In this document: positions 60,801 to 62,420 of the stretch, piece after piece
Layout of the letters: each line of letters starts with the position of its first letter
Numbering within the stretch: position 1 is the first letter of the stretch
From: Elmis aenea
Taxonomy: Eukaryota; Arthropoda; Insecta; Coleoptera; Elmidae
NCBI GenBank assembly: GCA_947652605.1
Contig: OX393583.1
Location: forward strand, 8,907,222-8,971,221
Length of the DNA: 64,000 bases
Reading direction: 5' to 3'
The notes under the pieces: generated by a model
Databases searched by the model: none
The model's input: only the letters and a program-made list of their open reading frames with translations
Told to the model about the DNA's origin: nothing
Made by a program: the position numbers and the translations under genes

Positions 60801-61092
60801 CAAAGACTATAGTCTTTGTACTTTTCCCATTTTTCACCAAAAATTAAATACCTATTTAAGGACTAATAATCCTTAATTTGGCTATAAATAACGTGTATAC
60901 AAAGTTAAAAGTGATTTGCATTAGTTTTAAGAAAATCGATTTTTTTGTCGAAAAAATTTAGTCGTGTTGTTTAAGCTTTTAGAAGCTAAATCAAAACTGT
61001 TTGGTTTGTTTTAGGTCAGCACTTTGGTGGCAGCGGCCAGCAGTCATGACAATCTTTGCAGGATGGATCCAGCCTGGCATCCGTGGCTATAA
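21601..61092 (+). CDS. TRRAP / Nipped-A (Tra1 homologue), 3' part, 23 coding exons
   Basis: PIKK-family pseudokinase and scaffold subunit of the SAGA and NuA4/TIP60 histone acetyltransferase complexes. It acts in the nucleus, where it binds transcription activators. The joined exons give 1438 residues in one frame, roughly the last 37 percent of a protein usually near 3,800 residues. In order they hold the end of the HEAT region (about 1-230), the FAT domain (about 240-830), a Ser/Gln-rich linker (about 838-870), the pseudokinase region (about 1030-1400) and a FATC tail ending CRMDPAWHPWL. The PIKK catalytic and DFG loops are replaced by HLTRLNPDMMYIHQ and SYFKFDVDD, as in other TRRAP proteins, so kinase activity is not expected. 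Joins: 21601-21839, 22693-22838, 22901-23155, 27158-27288, 27446-27596, 27665-27915, 28050-28218, 30017-30184, 33090-33341, 38040-38319, 45100-45346, 45402-45528, 45812-45907, 45972-46178, 48691-48865, 48927-49152, 49212-49521, 50156-50288, 52807-53006, 53160-53301, 55825-55964, 56326-56520, 61015-61092. The first base finishes a codon begun upstream. No stop or frameshift was found. Confidence 0.97.
22048..22575. repeat. 29-bp minisatellite (GCAAAAACATTTGAAGTCTTACTTCCAAA)
   Basis: About 18-20 imperfect copies of a 25-30 bp unit with core AAAACATTTGAAGT, inside the 853-bp intron after exon 1. The minus-strand open frames across it (LQMFLLWK-like periodic peptides) follow from the repeat and are not genes. 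Confidence 0.92.
22693..22838 (+). CDS. TRRAP exon 2 of window
   Basis: Landmark SSILPDITGVINSGD, aligning with the conserved LPSITNVINLAD region of TRRAP. It completes a split codon at its 5' end and ends in phase 0 at donor GTTAGT. A 62-bp intron follows. Confidence 0.92.
22901..23155 (+). CDS. TRRAP exon 3 of window
   Basis: Phase 0 at both ends; acceptor TTCTTTAG, donor GTAAGT. Landmarks LAEQVWLQLFPRLWEVLD and HISKHYEFIEVC, at the border into the FAT domain. The following intron is 4.0 kb and filled with repeats. Confidence 0.96.
23236..23915. repeat. three tandem copies of a 227-229 bp unit
   Basis: Copies begin near 23241 (CTCAATGTTTTTAC), 23468 and 23697. Each carries TTGGGCAGATTTTTTC, TTGGGCCCCCC and CTGCCAAAACACTA. 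The GCCCCCC-rich core resembles the hAT-like element at 56018-56220. Short open frames here are repeat-derived. Confidence 0.88.
23916..24114. other. unassigned intron sequence
   Basis: AT-rich spacer between the three-copy repeat and the hAT MITE. No feature recognised. Confidence 0.5.
24123..24274. mobile_element. hAT-type MITE (CAGGGGTTCCCAACC) with perfect 8-bp TSD
   Basis: A 152-bp element with inverted ends CAGGGGTTCCCAACC / GTTGGGAACCTCTG. It is flanked by identical CTTTACGT at 24115-24122 and 24275-24282. The 8-bp duplication and CAG..CTG ends indicate hAT mobilisation. Internal CGACCCC motifs are shared with the larger element at 36406-36951. Confidence 0.92.
24330..27030. mobile_element. 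composite fold-back element (TACAGGGTGTTCCAAATTCGATGGG ends) with nested insertions
   Basis: The left end (TACAGGGTGTTCC, then ATTCGATGGGATTAC) and right end (GTAATCCCATGAAATTTGG, then ACCACGCTGTA) are inverted relatives of the 30959-32164 element. The body contains other repeats. An inner pair, GGATAGACTAGGGTACC near 24757 and GGTACCCTAGGATAGACTAG near 25831, brackets a palindromic MITE. A segment at 26140-26300 recurs at 51283-51433. The 26390-26630 piece is the end of another TACAGGG element (CACCCTGTATAC). No intact transposase. Confidence 0.65.
25482..25828. mobile_element. palindromic MITE (GCCGAATTTACATTGGTATAG)
   Basis: The ends GCCGAATTTACATTGGTATA and TATACCAATGTAAATTCGGC are exact inverses. 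Inside each arm are repeats of AAGTAGCTAA or AAGTTACTAAA and their complements. Total length about 347 bp, no ORF. It is nested in the composite element at 24330-27030. Confidence 0.88.
27158..27288 (+). CDS. TRRAP exon 4 of window
   Basis: Acceptor TTTTGCAG, donor GTAAGT. Starts in phase 0 and leaves two bases for the next exon. Landmark QKDCHPSAVNTFVEALSRC matches the conserved FVEALSQC segment near the start of the FAT domain. Confidence 0.95.
27446..27596 (+). CDS. TRRAP exon 5 of window
   Basis: Acceptor TTCACAG, donor GTCAGT. Landmark LMKYLGKSHNLWHRMALGLE (FAT domain). Flanked by short introns of 157 and 68 bp. Confidence 0.95.
27665..27915 (+). CDS. TRRAP exon 6 of window
   Basis: Acceptor TCTAATAG. 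Landmarks ELYSLLCEDDLWAGLWQKHA and AYEQHGFFEQAQSAYENAM, the most conserved TPR-like part of the FAT domain. It ends with AG of a split Arg codon at donor GTAAGT. Confidence 0.97.
28050..28218 (+). CDS. TRRAP exon 7 of window
   Basis: Acceptor TGTGCAG; completes the split Arg codon (WIR-CAKELNQW). Landmarks CAKELNQWEILLEYA and MKEALSNVEFNCPKELAWK. Ends phase 0 at GTATGT. Confidence 0.96.
28219..30016. repeat. intron with three direct copies of a roughly 340-390 bp unit
   Basis: The 1.8-kb intron carries three diverged direct copies, recognised by TTCAAATGTTTTCTAG followed by TAGTCAACTGTTTTATTT near 28517, 29131 and 29525. They also share GAAGAGGTTCTGAAAATAAAAGG and ATATCATAGCATTGTT. The first copy is lengthened by the MITE at 28597-28866. 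No ORF or exon is supported. Confidence 0.8.
28597..28866. mobile_element. hAT-type MITE (CAGGGCTGCGGAGTCGG) with perfect 8-bp TSD
   Basis: A 270-bp element with ends CAGGGCTGCGGAGTCGG / CCGACTCCACAGCCCTG, flanked by identical TGTACAAC at 28589-28596 and 28867-28874. A second copy with an internally expanded tandem repeat lies at 49561-50092. Confidence 0.93.
30017..30184 (+). CDS. TRRAP exon 8 of window
   Basis: 168 bp, phase 0 at both ends; acceptor CTTATAG, donor GTATGT. Landmark EWRRLPHIVSHIHLPFLQAA (FAT domain). Confidence 0.97.
30230..30755. repeat. left copy of an intronic direct duplication
   Basis: Homologous to 32171-32605. Shared blocks include ATTTTCTGAATTCAATATTT, TTGGCAACTTTCCTAGTGAC and TACAGGGTGG..CAAATTC. 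This copy has about 110 bp (30458-30565) absent from the other and a C12 run near 30286. Confidence 0.85.
30959..32164. mobile_element. complete fold-back element, arms about 550 bp
   Basis: Left arm about 30959-31511 begins TACGGTGTGGTCCAAATTCG. Right arm about 31611-32164 ends CGAATTTGGACCACCCTGTA. The arms pair almost throughout (AAACAAGGTGTAAAACCTTA / GTAAGGTTTTACACCTTGTTT, AACGGCGAGCG / CGCTCGCCGTTAA), leaving about a 100-bp loop. No transposase ORF; likely mobilised in trans. Open frames across it are repeat-derived. Confidence 0.9.
32171..32605. repeat. right copy of an intronic direct duplication
   Basis: Direct repeat of 30230-30755; the fold-back element at 30959-32164 lies between the two copies. 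It continues into a TACAGGGTGGACC element whose other end, CACCCTGTATAC, is near 33044. Confidence 0.85.
32606..33089. mobile_element. remnant of TACAGGG-family element
   Basis: AT-rich body followed by AATTTAGCAACTTTGCCAAG and TAGCGAGATCCCCACGG, then CACCCTGTATAC. The same right-end block occurs at 26525-26625. Exon 9's acceptor TTTTACAG follows. Confidence 0.6.
33090..33341 (+). CDS. TRRAP exon 9 of window
   Basis: 252 bp, phase 0 at both ends; acceptor ATTTTACAG, donor GTATTT. Landmarks NSLHDMKAIVKTWRNRLPVI and WRQHHYQF; ends SMLGVHASAQ. It joins directly to SIIHFGKIARKH of exon 10, as in TRRAP of other animals. Confidence 0.97.
33342..33642. other. unassigned intron sequence
   Basis: About 300 bp of intron before the fold-back cluster; nothing recognised. 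Confidence 0.5.
33643..34718. mobile_element. complete fold-back element, 1.08 kb, TACAGGGTGTTTCGTAAAA family
   Basis: Ends TACAGGGTGTTTCGTAAAA / TTTACGAAACACCCTGTA, flanked by TA on both sides. The arms of about 500 bp pair through GGGGGGTCTTTTATCTAAAA-like, CAGGGGGCTGAAAAG/CTTTTCAGCCCCCTG and AAACAAACCATGG segments. It has no coding capacity beyond repeat-derived frames. Confidence 0.92.
34719..35153. mobile_element. small TACAGGG element abutting its neighbours
   Basis: It starts TACAGGGTATCCCAG directly at the end of the 33643-34718 element and ends GTCACCCTGTA directly before the next element. About 435 bp, short inverted ends, no ORF. Confidence 0.8.
35667..36020 (+). CDS. DUF4817-like transposon ORF fragment, 117 aa
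   Basis: ATG at 35667, stop at 36018-36020. Residues about 30-60 are hydrophobic (LCNLIVLVVIVIIVATF, a chance membrane-like run). They are followed by NWVEAERIYSELYPERRQ and a NYRNLEINLKGYGFF stretch. This resembles the DUF4817 helix-turn-helix found at the N terminus of mariner-related insect transposon proteins (pattern A-x-x-x-Y-x-E-x-x-P-x-R). The DDE domain is missing, so the ORF is a truncated relic inside the long-TIR element. Expression is not supported. Confidence 0.6.
   Translation: MLDDSINCLRYHLLKFIALLCNLIVLVVIVIIVATFKNNENFGMLRCYILCHKNWVEAERIYSELYPERRQGSARNYRNLEINLKGYGFFHKPTQNLKQIDEELELFVFTQFLWQRM
36096..36343. mobile_element. hAT-type MITE (CAGTGRCGTAGG), TSD 7/8
   Basis: A 248-bp element with ends CAGTGACGTAGG / CCTACGCCACTG. 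Flanks are GTGACAAA (36088-36095) and GTTACAAA (36344-36351). Internal GGGGGGGTTAATAAACG blocks occur twice. Same family as 40993-41282. Confidence 0.88.
36406..36951. mobile_element. hAT-type element (CAGGGGTCGTCAAAC), TSD 7/8
   Basis: A 546-bp element with ends CAGGGGTCGTCAAAC and TTTGGCGACCTCTG. Flanks are CGGTAGAC (36398-36405) and CCGTAGAC (36952-36959). CGACCCCTATATAA near the left and GGGTCTATATAGACC near the right are internal subterminal repeats. Confidence 0.88.
37469..37648. mobile_element. hAT-like MITE (CATGGGCGTCCRCAG), TSD 7/8
   Basis: A 180-bp element with ends CATGGGCGTCCACAG / CTGCGGACGCCCATG. Flanks are AATCTGGG (37461-37468) and AATTTGGG (37649-37656). It sits in the right arm of the DUF4817 element, 18 bp from that element's end. 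Confidence 0.9.
37836..37940 (+). other. candidate in-frame cassette exon between TRRAP exons 9 and 10
   Basis: A 105-bp open segment (35 codons, no stop, phase 0 at both ends). It lies between a strong pyrimidine-rich acceptor (CTCCTTTTTATTTTCCTCAG, with a CTAAC branch-like motif upstream) and a consensus donor GTAAGT. It would encode DYLFDEEVFLLEYYLIP, then PDHQEFKFNIQ and so on. Both neighbouring exons also meet in phase 0, so inclusion keeps the TRRAP frame. It would however split the conserved VHASA-SIIHFG segment, and I recognise no homologue. It could be an alternative exon, an exon of an unrecognised nested transcript, or chance. Confidence 0.4.
38040..38319 (+). CDS. TRRAP exon 10 of window
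   Basis: Acceptor AATTTTAG, donor GTGAGT; ends after the first base of an Asn codon. Landmarks VPIVDCFQKIRQQVKCYLQM and FTKEMTAEFYALKGM (FAT domain). The 6.8-kb intron that follows contains the trehalase gene. Confidence 0.97.
38320..39599. mobile_element. transposon remnants in the host intron of trehalase
   Basis: Contains a Tc1/mariner-like left terminus, TACAGTGCGCGGCAAAAGTATGG near 38589, without a matching right end. Two TACAGGG- or ATAGGGTG-type element edges lie near 38803 and 39229, each followed by related sequence (TTTCAAATACAATG near 38975 and 39290). No intact ORF. Confidence 0.55.
39600..40310 (+). pseudogene. broken mariner-like transposase
   Basis: Conserved pieces of a DDE transposase are readable on the + strand. 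NVWTGIFDNRPDFL (near 39680) ends in a stop and resumes with GKRHLKFLRKELLPRL in another frame. CPPRSPDLTPLDYFLWGLK (near 39782) is in a third frame and is the second-Asp region of mariner-like elements. At least two frameshifts are present, and a 301-bp hAT MITE at 39874-40174 interrupts the C-terminal part. It may belong to the same broad family as the DUF4817 fragment at 35667. Not functional. Confidence 0.82.
39874..40174. mobile_element. hAT-type MITE (CAGTGTTCTCAAAGTG), TSD 7/8
   Basis: A 301-bp element with ends CAGTGTTCTCAAA / TTTGAGAAACACTG. Flanks are ATATAGAA (39866-39873) and ATATAAAA (40175-40182). It is inserted in the transposase pseudogene and so is younger than it. Confidence 0.92.
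40433..40674. mobile_element. hAT-type MITE (CAGTGTTTAACAAAGTTTGG)
   Basis: Ends CAGTGTTTAACAAAGTTTGGTA and TAGTTTGGTAAACACTC, with GGGGGTA and GGGGTACGC internal motifs. About 242 bp. No convincing 8-bp duplication. A relative ends near 52365. Confidence 0.65.
40993..41282. mobile_element. hAT-type MITE (CAGTGGCGTAGG) with perfect 8-bp TSD
   Basis: A 290-bp element with ends CAGTGGCGTAGG / CCTACGCCACTG, flanked by identical ATATCAGC at 40985-40992 and 41283-41290. Internal GGGGGGTTAATAA occurs twice. It is inserted about 600 bp upstream of the trehalase start. Confidence 0.94.
41291..41400 (+). other. coding-like fragment upstream of trehalase, unassigned
   Basis: A short stretch of less AT-rich sequence, open on the + strand. 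It reads LKSIQPSNNYINPSIIATN, then HGPSNDLIQQPCK, after a possible acceptor GTGCCGCAG, and ends near a possible donor AATGTATTT. It lies directly right of the hAT MITE's target duplication. It may be a 5' exon of the trehalase transcript, a relic exon or chance; no homology recognised. Confidence 0.2.
41882..43576 (+). CDS. trehalase, secreted (Tre-1 type), intronless
   Basis: Alpha,alpha-trehalase (GH37, EC 3.2.1.28), 564 residues, hydrolysing trehalose to two glucoses. ATG at 41882 is followed by a signal peptide (MWILFVPYLINFFLAVNC, 1-18). Trehalase signature 1 is PGGRFREYYYWDSYW (161-175) and signature 2 is QWDLPNAWPP (463-472). ESGWDFSSRW carries the likely catalytic acid D318, EKYD the likely base E516, and GGGGEYPVQKGFGWSNG follows. 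The 198-residue D-E spacing agrees with that reported for a lepidopteran trehalase. Sequons are NAT, NRS and NLS. There is no C-terminal membrane helix, so it is the soluble Tre-1 rather than the membrane Tre-2 type. The gene is much GC-richer than its surroundings, uninterrupted, and lies in a TRRAP intron on the same strand. AATAAA is 12 bp past the stop. A TCAGTA initiator-like motif lies at 41829. Confidence 0.97.
   Translation: MWILFVPYLINFFLAVNCQTFPPPCTSQIYCYGQLLDTVQRSRVFDDSKTFVDMKMINAEADILSNFDTLMTSTGGSPTKEQVEQFVTENFEAGNELEDWVPTDYDPAPGFINEIGNATVKQFATDLVAIWPSLAKKVKAEVSQNQDRYSLLPIPNGFIIPGGRFREYYYWDSYWIIKGLLVCGMGDTARGMIENFFSLVETYGFIPNGGRVYYRNRSQPPLLTSMVYDYQLYYPDGQWLGGIIQNLDRELSFWLDNRMEYIDVDGNSYMVFHYKAESSGPRPESYVEDVATTEMFTDAARREQAYADLKSGAESGWDFSSRWIFDEDGGNQANLSFIQTRRVVPVDLNAYLCRSFNDLSQLYLQTGDSLNAQFWAYQATEIQMSIQNLLWNDGDGIWYDYDLDMGRSRKNFHPSGLTPLWARCYDMFEGPTIGGRVMDYLNDNNIFDYLGGVPTSLQETGEQWDLPNAWPPLQDIVVEGLRNTDNTDAVAAAKTLAERWVSANIIGFKNTGSMFEKYDAVNPGQYGGGGEYPVQKGFGWSNGVALTFINDYFRSANKENNYVR
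43588..43593 (+). terminator. trehalase polyadenylation signal
   Basis: AATAAA 11 bases after the trehalase stop codon, followed within 30 bp by TGTTTTTTTTGT. This implies a very short 3' UTR and 3'-end formation inside the TRRAP intron. Confidence 0.7.
43594..43965. other. intron sequence downstream of trehalase
   Basis: AT-rich; no exon, RNA gene or element recognised. Small open frames have no coding character. Confidence 0.5.
43968..44440. repeat. microsatellite: (AAT)n then (ATGAATGAAT)n
   Basis: A short AAT/AATA tract is followed from 44031 by about 400 bp of ATGAATGAAT-type 10-12 bp units with GAGAATATG and GAAGATGAATG variants. The long minus-strand frame across it (HIHSYSFIF repeats) is produced by the repeat and is not a gene. 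Confidence 0.95.
44441..45099. other. AT-rich end of the trehalase host intron
   Basis: No supported feature until the acceptor TTGTTTTAG at 45099. Confidence 0.5.
45100..45346 (+). CDS. TRRAP exon 11 of window
   Basis: It supplies the last two bases of the Asn codon split by the 6.8-kb intron (HLS-N-KSDEANKAF). Landmarks CFLHACRHQNESKARKYLAK and VLWLLSYDDD. Donor GTGCGA, weak but frame-consistent. Confidence 0.97.
45402..45528 (+). CDS. TRRAP exon 12 of window
   Basis: Follows a 55-bp intron (the shortest here); acceptor TTTTTTTAG. Landmark ALDKYAAGVPPALWLPWTPQ. Ends phase 0 at GTGAGA. Confidence 0.96.
45812..45907 (+). CDS. TRRAP exon 13 of window
   Basis: 96 bp, phase 0 at both ends; acceptor ATTTTCAG, donor GTACGT. 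Landmark GRLFPQAVYFPIRTLYLTLR, the end of the FAT domain. Confidence 0.96.
45972..46178 (+). CDS. TRRAP exon 14 of window (Ser/Gln-rich linker)
   Basis: 207 bp, phase 0. It starts with QLSQESQSESSQTQTPAQES, a low-complexity linker longer than the vertebrate one, then returns to conserved sequence (MIRCSKIMKMQRDI, LSSLEGIADQ). The acceptor is TAGCAG, a tandem NAGNAG site, so the first Gln could be optional. Confidence 0.93.
46179..46490. other. start of the intron after exon 14
   Basis: AT-rich sequence after donor GTGAGT; nothing recognised. Confidence 0.5.
46497..47510. repeat. tandem array of a palindromic MITE-like unit, 4 copies (period 291, 273, 234 bp)
   Basis: Each unit begins GTTTTAGCGTCCCTTATTAT (46501, 46792, 47065, 47299) and ends with the inverse TTGGTCTAATAATAAG(GGAC). 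TIRs of about 20 bp (GTCCCTTATTATTAGACCAA) therefore bound each of the units of about 190 bp. Spacers carry ATCTCCCAAAACAACAACTT. A fifth, partial left end (GTTTTAGGGTCCCTTATGAC) is at 48031, beyond another inserted element. No ORF. Confidence 0.88.
47595..47948. mobile_element. TACAGGGTGTCCCAAAAG fold-back MITE, 354 bp
   Basis: Ends TACAGGGTGTCCCAAAAG / CTTTTGGGACACCCTGTA, flanked by TA. Second inverted block ACTATTTTGGTGAATT / AATTCACCAAAATAG. The flanks TTGATCGATA and TATCGATCA form a palindromic target. It splits the MITE array at 46497-48031. Confidence 0.93.
48191..48435. mobile_element. palindromic MITE (AATTGAAGGGTTTGGTGCA)
   Basis: Ends AATTGAAGGGTTTGGTGCA / TGCACCAAGCCCTTCAATT, with a second inverted block AGAATC / GATTCT followed by TTACACCAAAC. 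About 240 bp, no ORF. Confidence 0.7.
48436..48690. other. intron end before exon 15
   Basis: AT-rich; only the acceptor ATGTTTAG at 48690 is recognised. Confidence 0.5.
48691..48865 (+). CDS. TRRAP exon 15 of window
   Basis: Landmarks MEWFRENWYEEVVRQLRQGL and ITPHILSFVKKLVSTFGIGV. Ends after one base of a Glu codon at donor GTAAGA; a 61-bp intron follows. Confidence 0.96.
48927..49152 (+). CDS. TRRAP exon 16 of window
   Basis: Acceptor TATTCCAG. Landmarks NSAASESLARRAEATYQDPV and LKKWIKILENRSK. Ends with CA of a Gln codon at GTGAGT; a 59-bp intron follows. Confidence 0.96.
49212..49521 (+). CDS. TRRAP exon 17 of window
   Basis: Largest exon here (310 bp); acceptor GTTCCAG. Landmarks FLIEEKCRFLSNFTLKTADV, FMPRVDIVQKHN and AARRLYIRGHNGKIYPYLVV, the start of the pseudokinase region (N-lobe). 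Donor GTAAAA. Confidence 0.97.
49561..50092. mobile_element. hAT-type MITE with internal minisatellite expansion
   Basis: A 532-bp relative of the 28597-28866 MITE: begins TAGGGCGCGGAGTCGG, ends CCGACTCCACAGCTCTG. Flanks are GTTTCGAC (49553-49560) and GTTTCAAC (50093-50100). From about 49662 to 50085 the segment CTCCACTGACCAGAAATTCC plus TTCTAAACTCCGACTC is repeated about eleven times, whereas the other copy has it once. The minus-strand frames (RSLEGISGQWS repeats) are repeat-derived. Confidence 0.92.
50156..50288 (+). CDS. TRRAP exon 18 of window
   Basis: Acceptor TTTTCAG. Landmark FLHYTVPRVVAMSQQIRLVE and RGCTKLG. Ends after one base of a Gly codon at GTATGT. Confidence 0.96.
50323..50790. 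mobile_element. abutting TACAGGG element fragments
   Basis: Edges at 50323 (TACAGGGTGTCCCAGTTAC) and 50345 (TACAGGGTTGTCCAAATTCGG) and a right end CGAATTTGGACCACCCTGTA at 50687, immediately followed by TACAGGGTGGACCAAATTCG. The 50360-50687 part is the right arm of the 30959-32164 family (AACGGCGA, ACAATAACGGAGATACGAC). Several truncated copies are joined at their termini. Confidence 0.75.
50791..51281. mobile_element. TACAGGGTGGCCTATTTT fold-back element
   Basis: Starts TACAGGGTGGCCTATTTTTG and ends CGAAAATAGTCCACCCTGTA. An inner inverted pair also pairs, GATGCCCATACAGGGAG with the ACCCTGTATGGGCATC block. 491 bp. Same family as 19499-20118 next to the satellite. Confidence 0.88.
51282..52115. 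mobile_element. element remnants, including a hAT right end
   Basis: 51283-51433 repeats the segment at 26140-26300 (ATACATCAATGGATT, TTTGATTATGTAAATAGC). From about 51437 a GTGCCCCGGGCGGCAC-bearing block runs to CTACGCCACTG at 52115, a hAT terminus like that of 40993-41282. The matching left terminus is missing. No ORF. Confidence 0.55.
52133..52288. repeat. 78-bp tandem duplication
   Basis: Two near-identical copies starting TTTAGTCTCACTGATGTACC at 52133 and 52211, within a hAT-like remnant that ends TTTGGTAAACACTG at 52365. Confidence 0.85.
52366..52806. other. intron end before exon 19
   Basis: AT-rich; includes a 27-bp tandem pair (AGTAACCATTGTAAAGAATATTTT... near 52577 and 52604). Nothing else before the acceptor TTTTTGTAG. 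Confidence 0.6.
52807..53006 (+). CDS. TRRAP exon 19 of window
   Basis: Completes a split Gly codon (KLG-IEHDAPIHYYYERL). Landmark KASHQVYRDILKGVQTNMVP and TFPSATDYWQFRKM (pseudokinase). Ends phase 0 at GTAAAT. Confidence 0.96.
53160..53301 (+). CDS. TRRAP exon 20 of window
   Basis: Acceptor TTGTTACAG, donor GTAAGT. Landmark FTLQLALACFAEYVLHLTRL. This exon spans the position of the PIKK catalytic loop and DFG motif, where it has LNPDMMYIHQDSG and ISYFKFDVDD instead, consistent with a pseudokinase. Confidence 0.96.
53302..54050. other. intron 20, left part
   Basis: AT-rich. 53341-53560 is a direct repeat of the left end of the element that starts near 54049 (AAGTTGAAAGTGTAAAAAG in both). No ORF. 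Confidence 0.6.
54049..55732. mobile_element. 1.68-kb TIR element (TAGGGTTGCCAGAA)
   Basis: Ends TAGGGTTGCCAGAA and TTCTGGCAACCCTA, with subterminal AGAGAAC / GTTCTCT. TA could be the duplicated target. The interior is AT-rich without a transposase ORF and carries a palindromic MITE at 54890-55208. Internally, three similar segments around TTGAGTTAGTCCAGT or TTGACTTAGTACAGT occur between 53490 and 54640. Confidence 0.7.
54890..55208. mobile_element. palindromic MITE (CGCAACCCACTTA)
   Basis: The ends CGCAACCCACTTAACACTTTG / AGTGGGTTGCG-type arms pair, including GCGCCTACATGGGTATGCAG versus the inverse of the TGCATACCTATTTAGGCGC block, and AAAACGCCTACTTT / AAGTAGGCGTTTT. About 310 bp, GC-richer than its surroundings, nested in the 54049-55732 element. 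Confidence 0.88.
55825..55964 (+). CDS. TRRAP exon 21 of window
   Basis: Acceptor TTTTATAG. Landmark RPVPFRLTPNIIEFLSVIGI and GPLTASMIAAARCFV, highly conserved in TRRAP. Ends phase 0 at GTAAAA. Confidence 0.97.
56018..56220. mobile_element. hAT-like MITE (CAGCGTTTCTCAACC)
   Basis: Begins CAGCGTTTCTCAACCTTTTTG and ends TTTAGGAATCACTG, imperfect inverted ends. Contains GCGCCCCCC and GTGCCCCTGGGGGGGGGG. No clear target duplication. Related to the 23236-23915 repeat. Confidence 0.6.
56326..56520 (+). CDS. TRRAP exon 22 of window
   Basis: 195 bp, phase 0 at both ends; acceptor TTTTCCAG, donor GTAAGT. Landmark VQSILRTILRDEMVLSRIKK, then LVNMVNRAVTAVTNRLNSLA, the segment just before FATC. Confidence 0.97.
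56669..60956. repeat. 159-161 bp satellite array, block 1, about 27 monomers
   Basis: Tandem repeat filling the last TRRAP intron, from 148 bp after the exon 22 donor to 58 bp before exon 23. Monomers run TTTGTACTTTTCCCATTTTT to GTGCAAAGACTATAGTC. Two main types alternate in the left and middle parts: AATCAATTTTTTCTTTGAAAA and AATCGATTTTTTTGTCGAAAA. The right third (about 59500-60956) is almost uniformly the second type. Most monomer junctions carry the perfect palindrome AAAGACTATAGTCTTT. No coding potential. Confidence 0.97.
61015..61092 (+). CDS. TRRAP terminal exon 23 (FATC tail)
   Basis: 25 codons plus TAA at 61090-61092; acceptor TTTGTTTTAG. Encodes VSTLVAAASSHDNLCRMDPA followed by WHPWL, the conserved TRRAP C terminus and FATC motif. 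Only 58 bp separate it from the satellite. Confidence 0.97.
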   Translation, partial: VSTLVAAASSHDNLCRMDPAWHPWL

Positions 61093-62060
61093 AGTTTTGT
61101 GTTTTTTTAAAAACTGTTATCAAAATATTTTATAGTTCCAATTATGAATTATCCACAAGTTAAAAGAAATGAACTTGTTATCAACACAACAGAAACAAAA
61201 CAACACCAAAACAAAATACTATCGACAAAAACTGACATGATGTAGGTACATATAAAACAATTGTTTAACAGCAGTGTACTGATGGCAATTGTGATAAACA
61301 AAAGTTATTTGTTGAAAACTTAATAGTTGGTGATCTATGTGTACAACTTCTTCTGCTGGGCTCTTTGATAAATCAGTGTCTTTTTCATTATTTTCAAAAC
61401 TATTTCTTTAGGAACACACAATAATTGCATTACTATGTTAATATTTGGGAAACTTCCTTCTAGAATTTCTCCTGATCAAAACTTAAGTTTCAAAGTAAAA
61501 ACTATTTTTGTTTTTAAAGATTAGTGTGTTTTTTTGTTGTATTACTCATTAATAGTTTTTATTATCTTTCATAATCTCAGTGTGTGTGGAGCAAAAAGGT
61601 AATTCCATTGTTTTTTGCCACTTCCTGCATATTATAATCCTCTTATGTACAAAAGTTAGGTGATTTTAAATTTAGTAGAATATTGAAATAGATAGTTTTA
61701 TACTTAAATGTACTCACTTAAAAATATAACTTATTGTTAACTACGTTTAAAAGCGTTCCATAATACAAGTGTTAAAATAGGATTTTGATTTTGAGTTAAT
61801 AGATATTTTTTTATGCCTTGATAATCGATGGCTACATTTTTCACATGATATCAATATGAGTGCAACCATAATATTTTTGTGATTTGTATTGATAATAAAA
61901 TTACAAAGGCGCCGTATGTTTTATATTGTAAAATGTGTTTGTTTTTAAATGGTAGGTGGAGTTAACTTTTCACCTCGATAATTTCAGTATTATTTATAAA
62001 TGTTCATCTTGTGTTATTAGATTGTAAATGTTTAATAAATACATTTTTAATGTCAATTGT
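61093..62060 (+). other. TRRAP 3' UTR and 3'-end region
   Basis: Unique AT-rich sequence after the stop. Candidate poly(A) signals AATAAA lie at 61894-61899 and 62034-62039, the latter followed by a T/G-rich stretch (TTGTTTATTGTTTC). The true cleavage site cannot be read from sequence alone. Confidence 0.65.
62034..62039 (+). terminator. likely distal TRRAP polyadenylation signal
   Basis: AATAAA in GTTTAATAAATAC, with a U/GU-rich element about 20 bp downstream. Another AATAAA is at 61894. Confidence 0.55.
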
Positions 62061-62420
62061 TTATTGTTTCATTTGTTACACCTATACATTTTTCGTTTCG
62101 CATTATTTTTTAAGGTAAGTAACGGTTGTTCACGATAACATAATAATTATTTCTTCAGTTTGTGGTTGAAAAAAAATCGAAAAAGTGCAGACTTTTATAG
62201 GATCACTTTGTATTGGGATGCTCTTTATATTTTCTGAAAATGTAGACACTCTAAGCCTAACCAATGCATTTCCACCTTCGGTTCGTTCAAAAACAATCTA
62301 AAACAATTTCTTACAGCTACTCAAAGTTTTTAAAAAAGTTCCAAGTACAGTCTTGCAATATTTTTCAGAAAAAAATCCATTGTTTAAGGATAGTCTTTAT
62401 ATTTTGTGAAAATGTTAAGG
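62061..62420. other. intergenic spacer between TRRAP 3' end and satellite block 2
   Basis: No gene recognised. Near 62170 the string AAAAATCGAAAAAGTGCAGACTT looks like a decayed edge of the 159-bp satellite. Confidence 0.5.
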
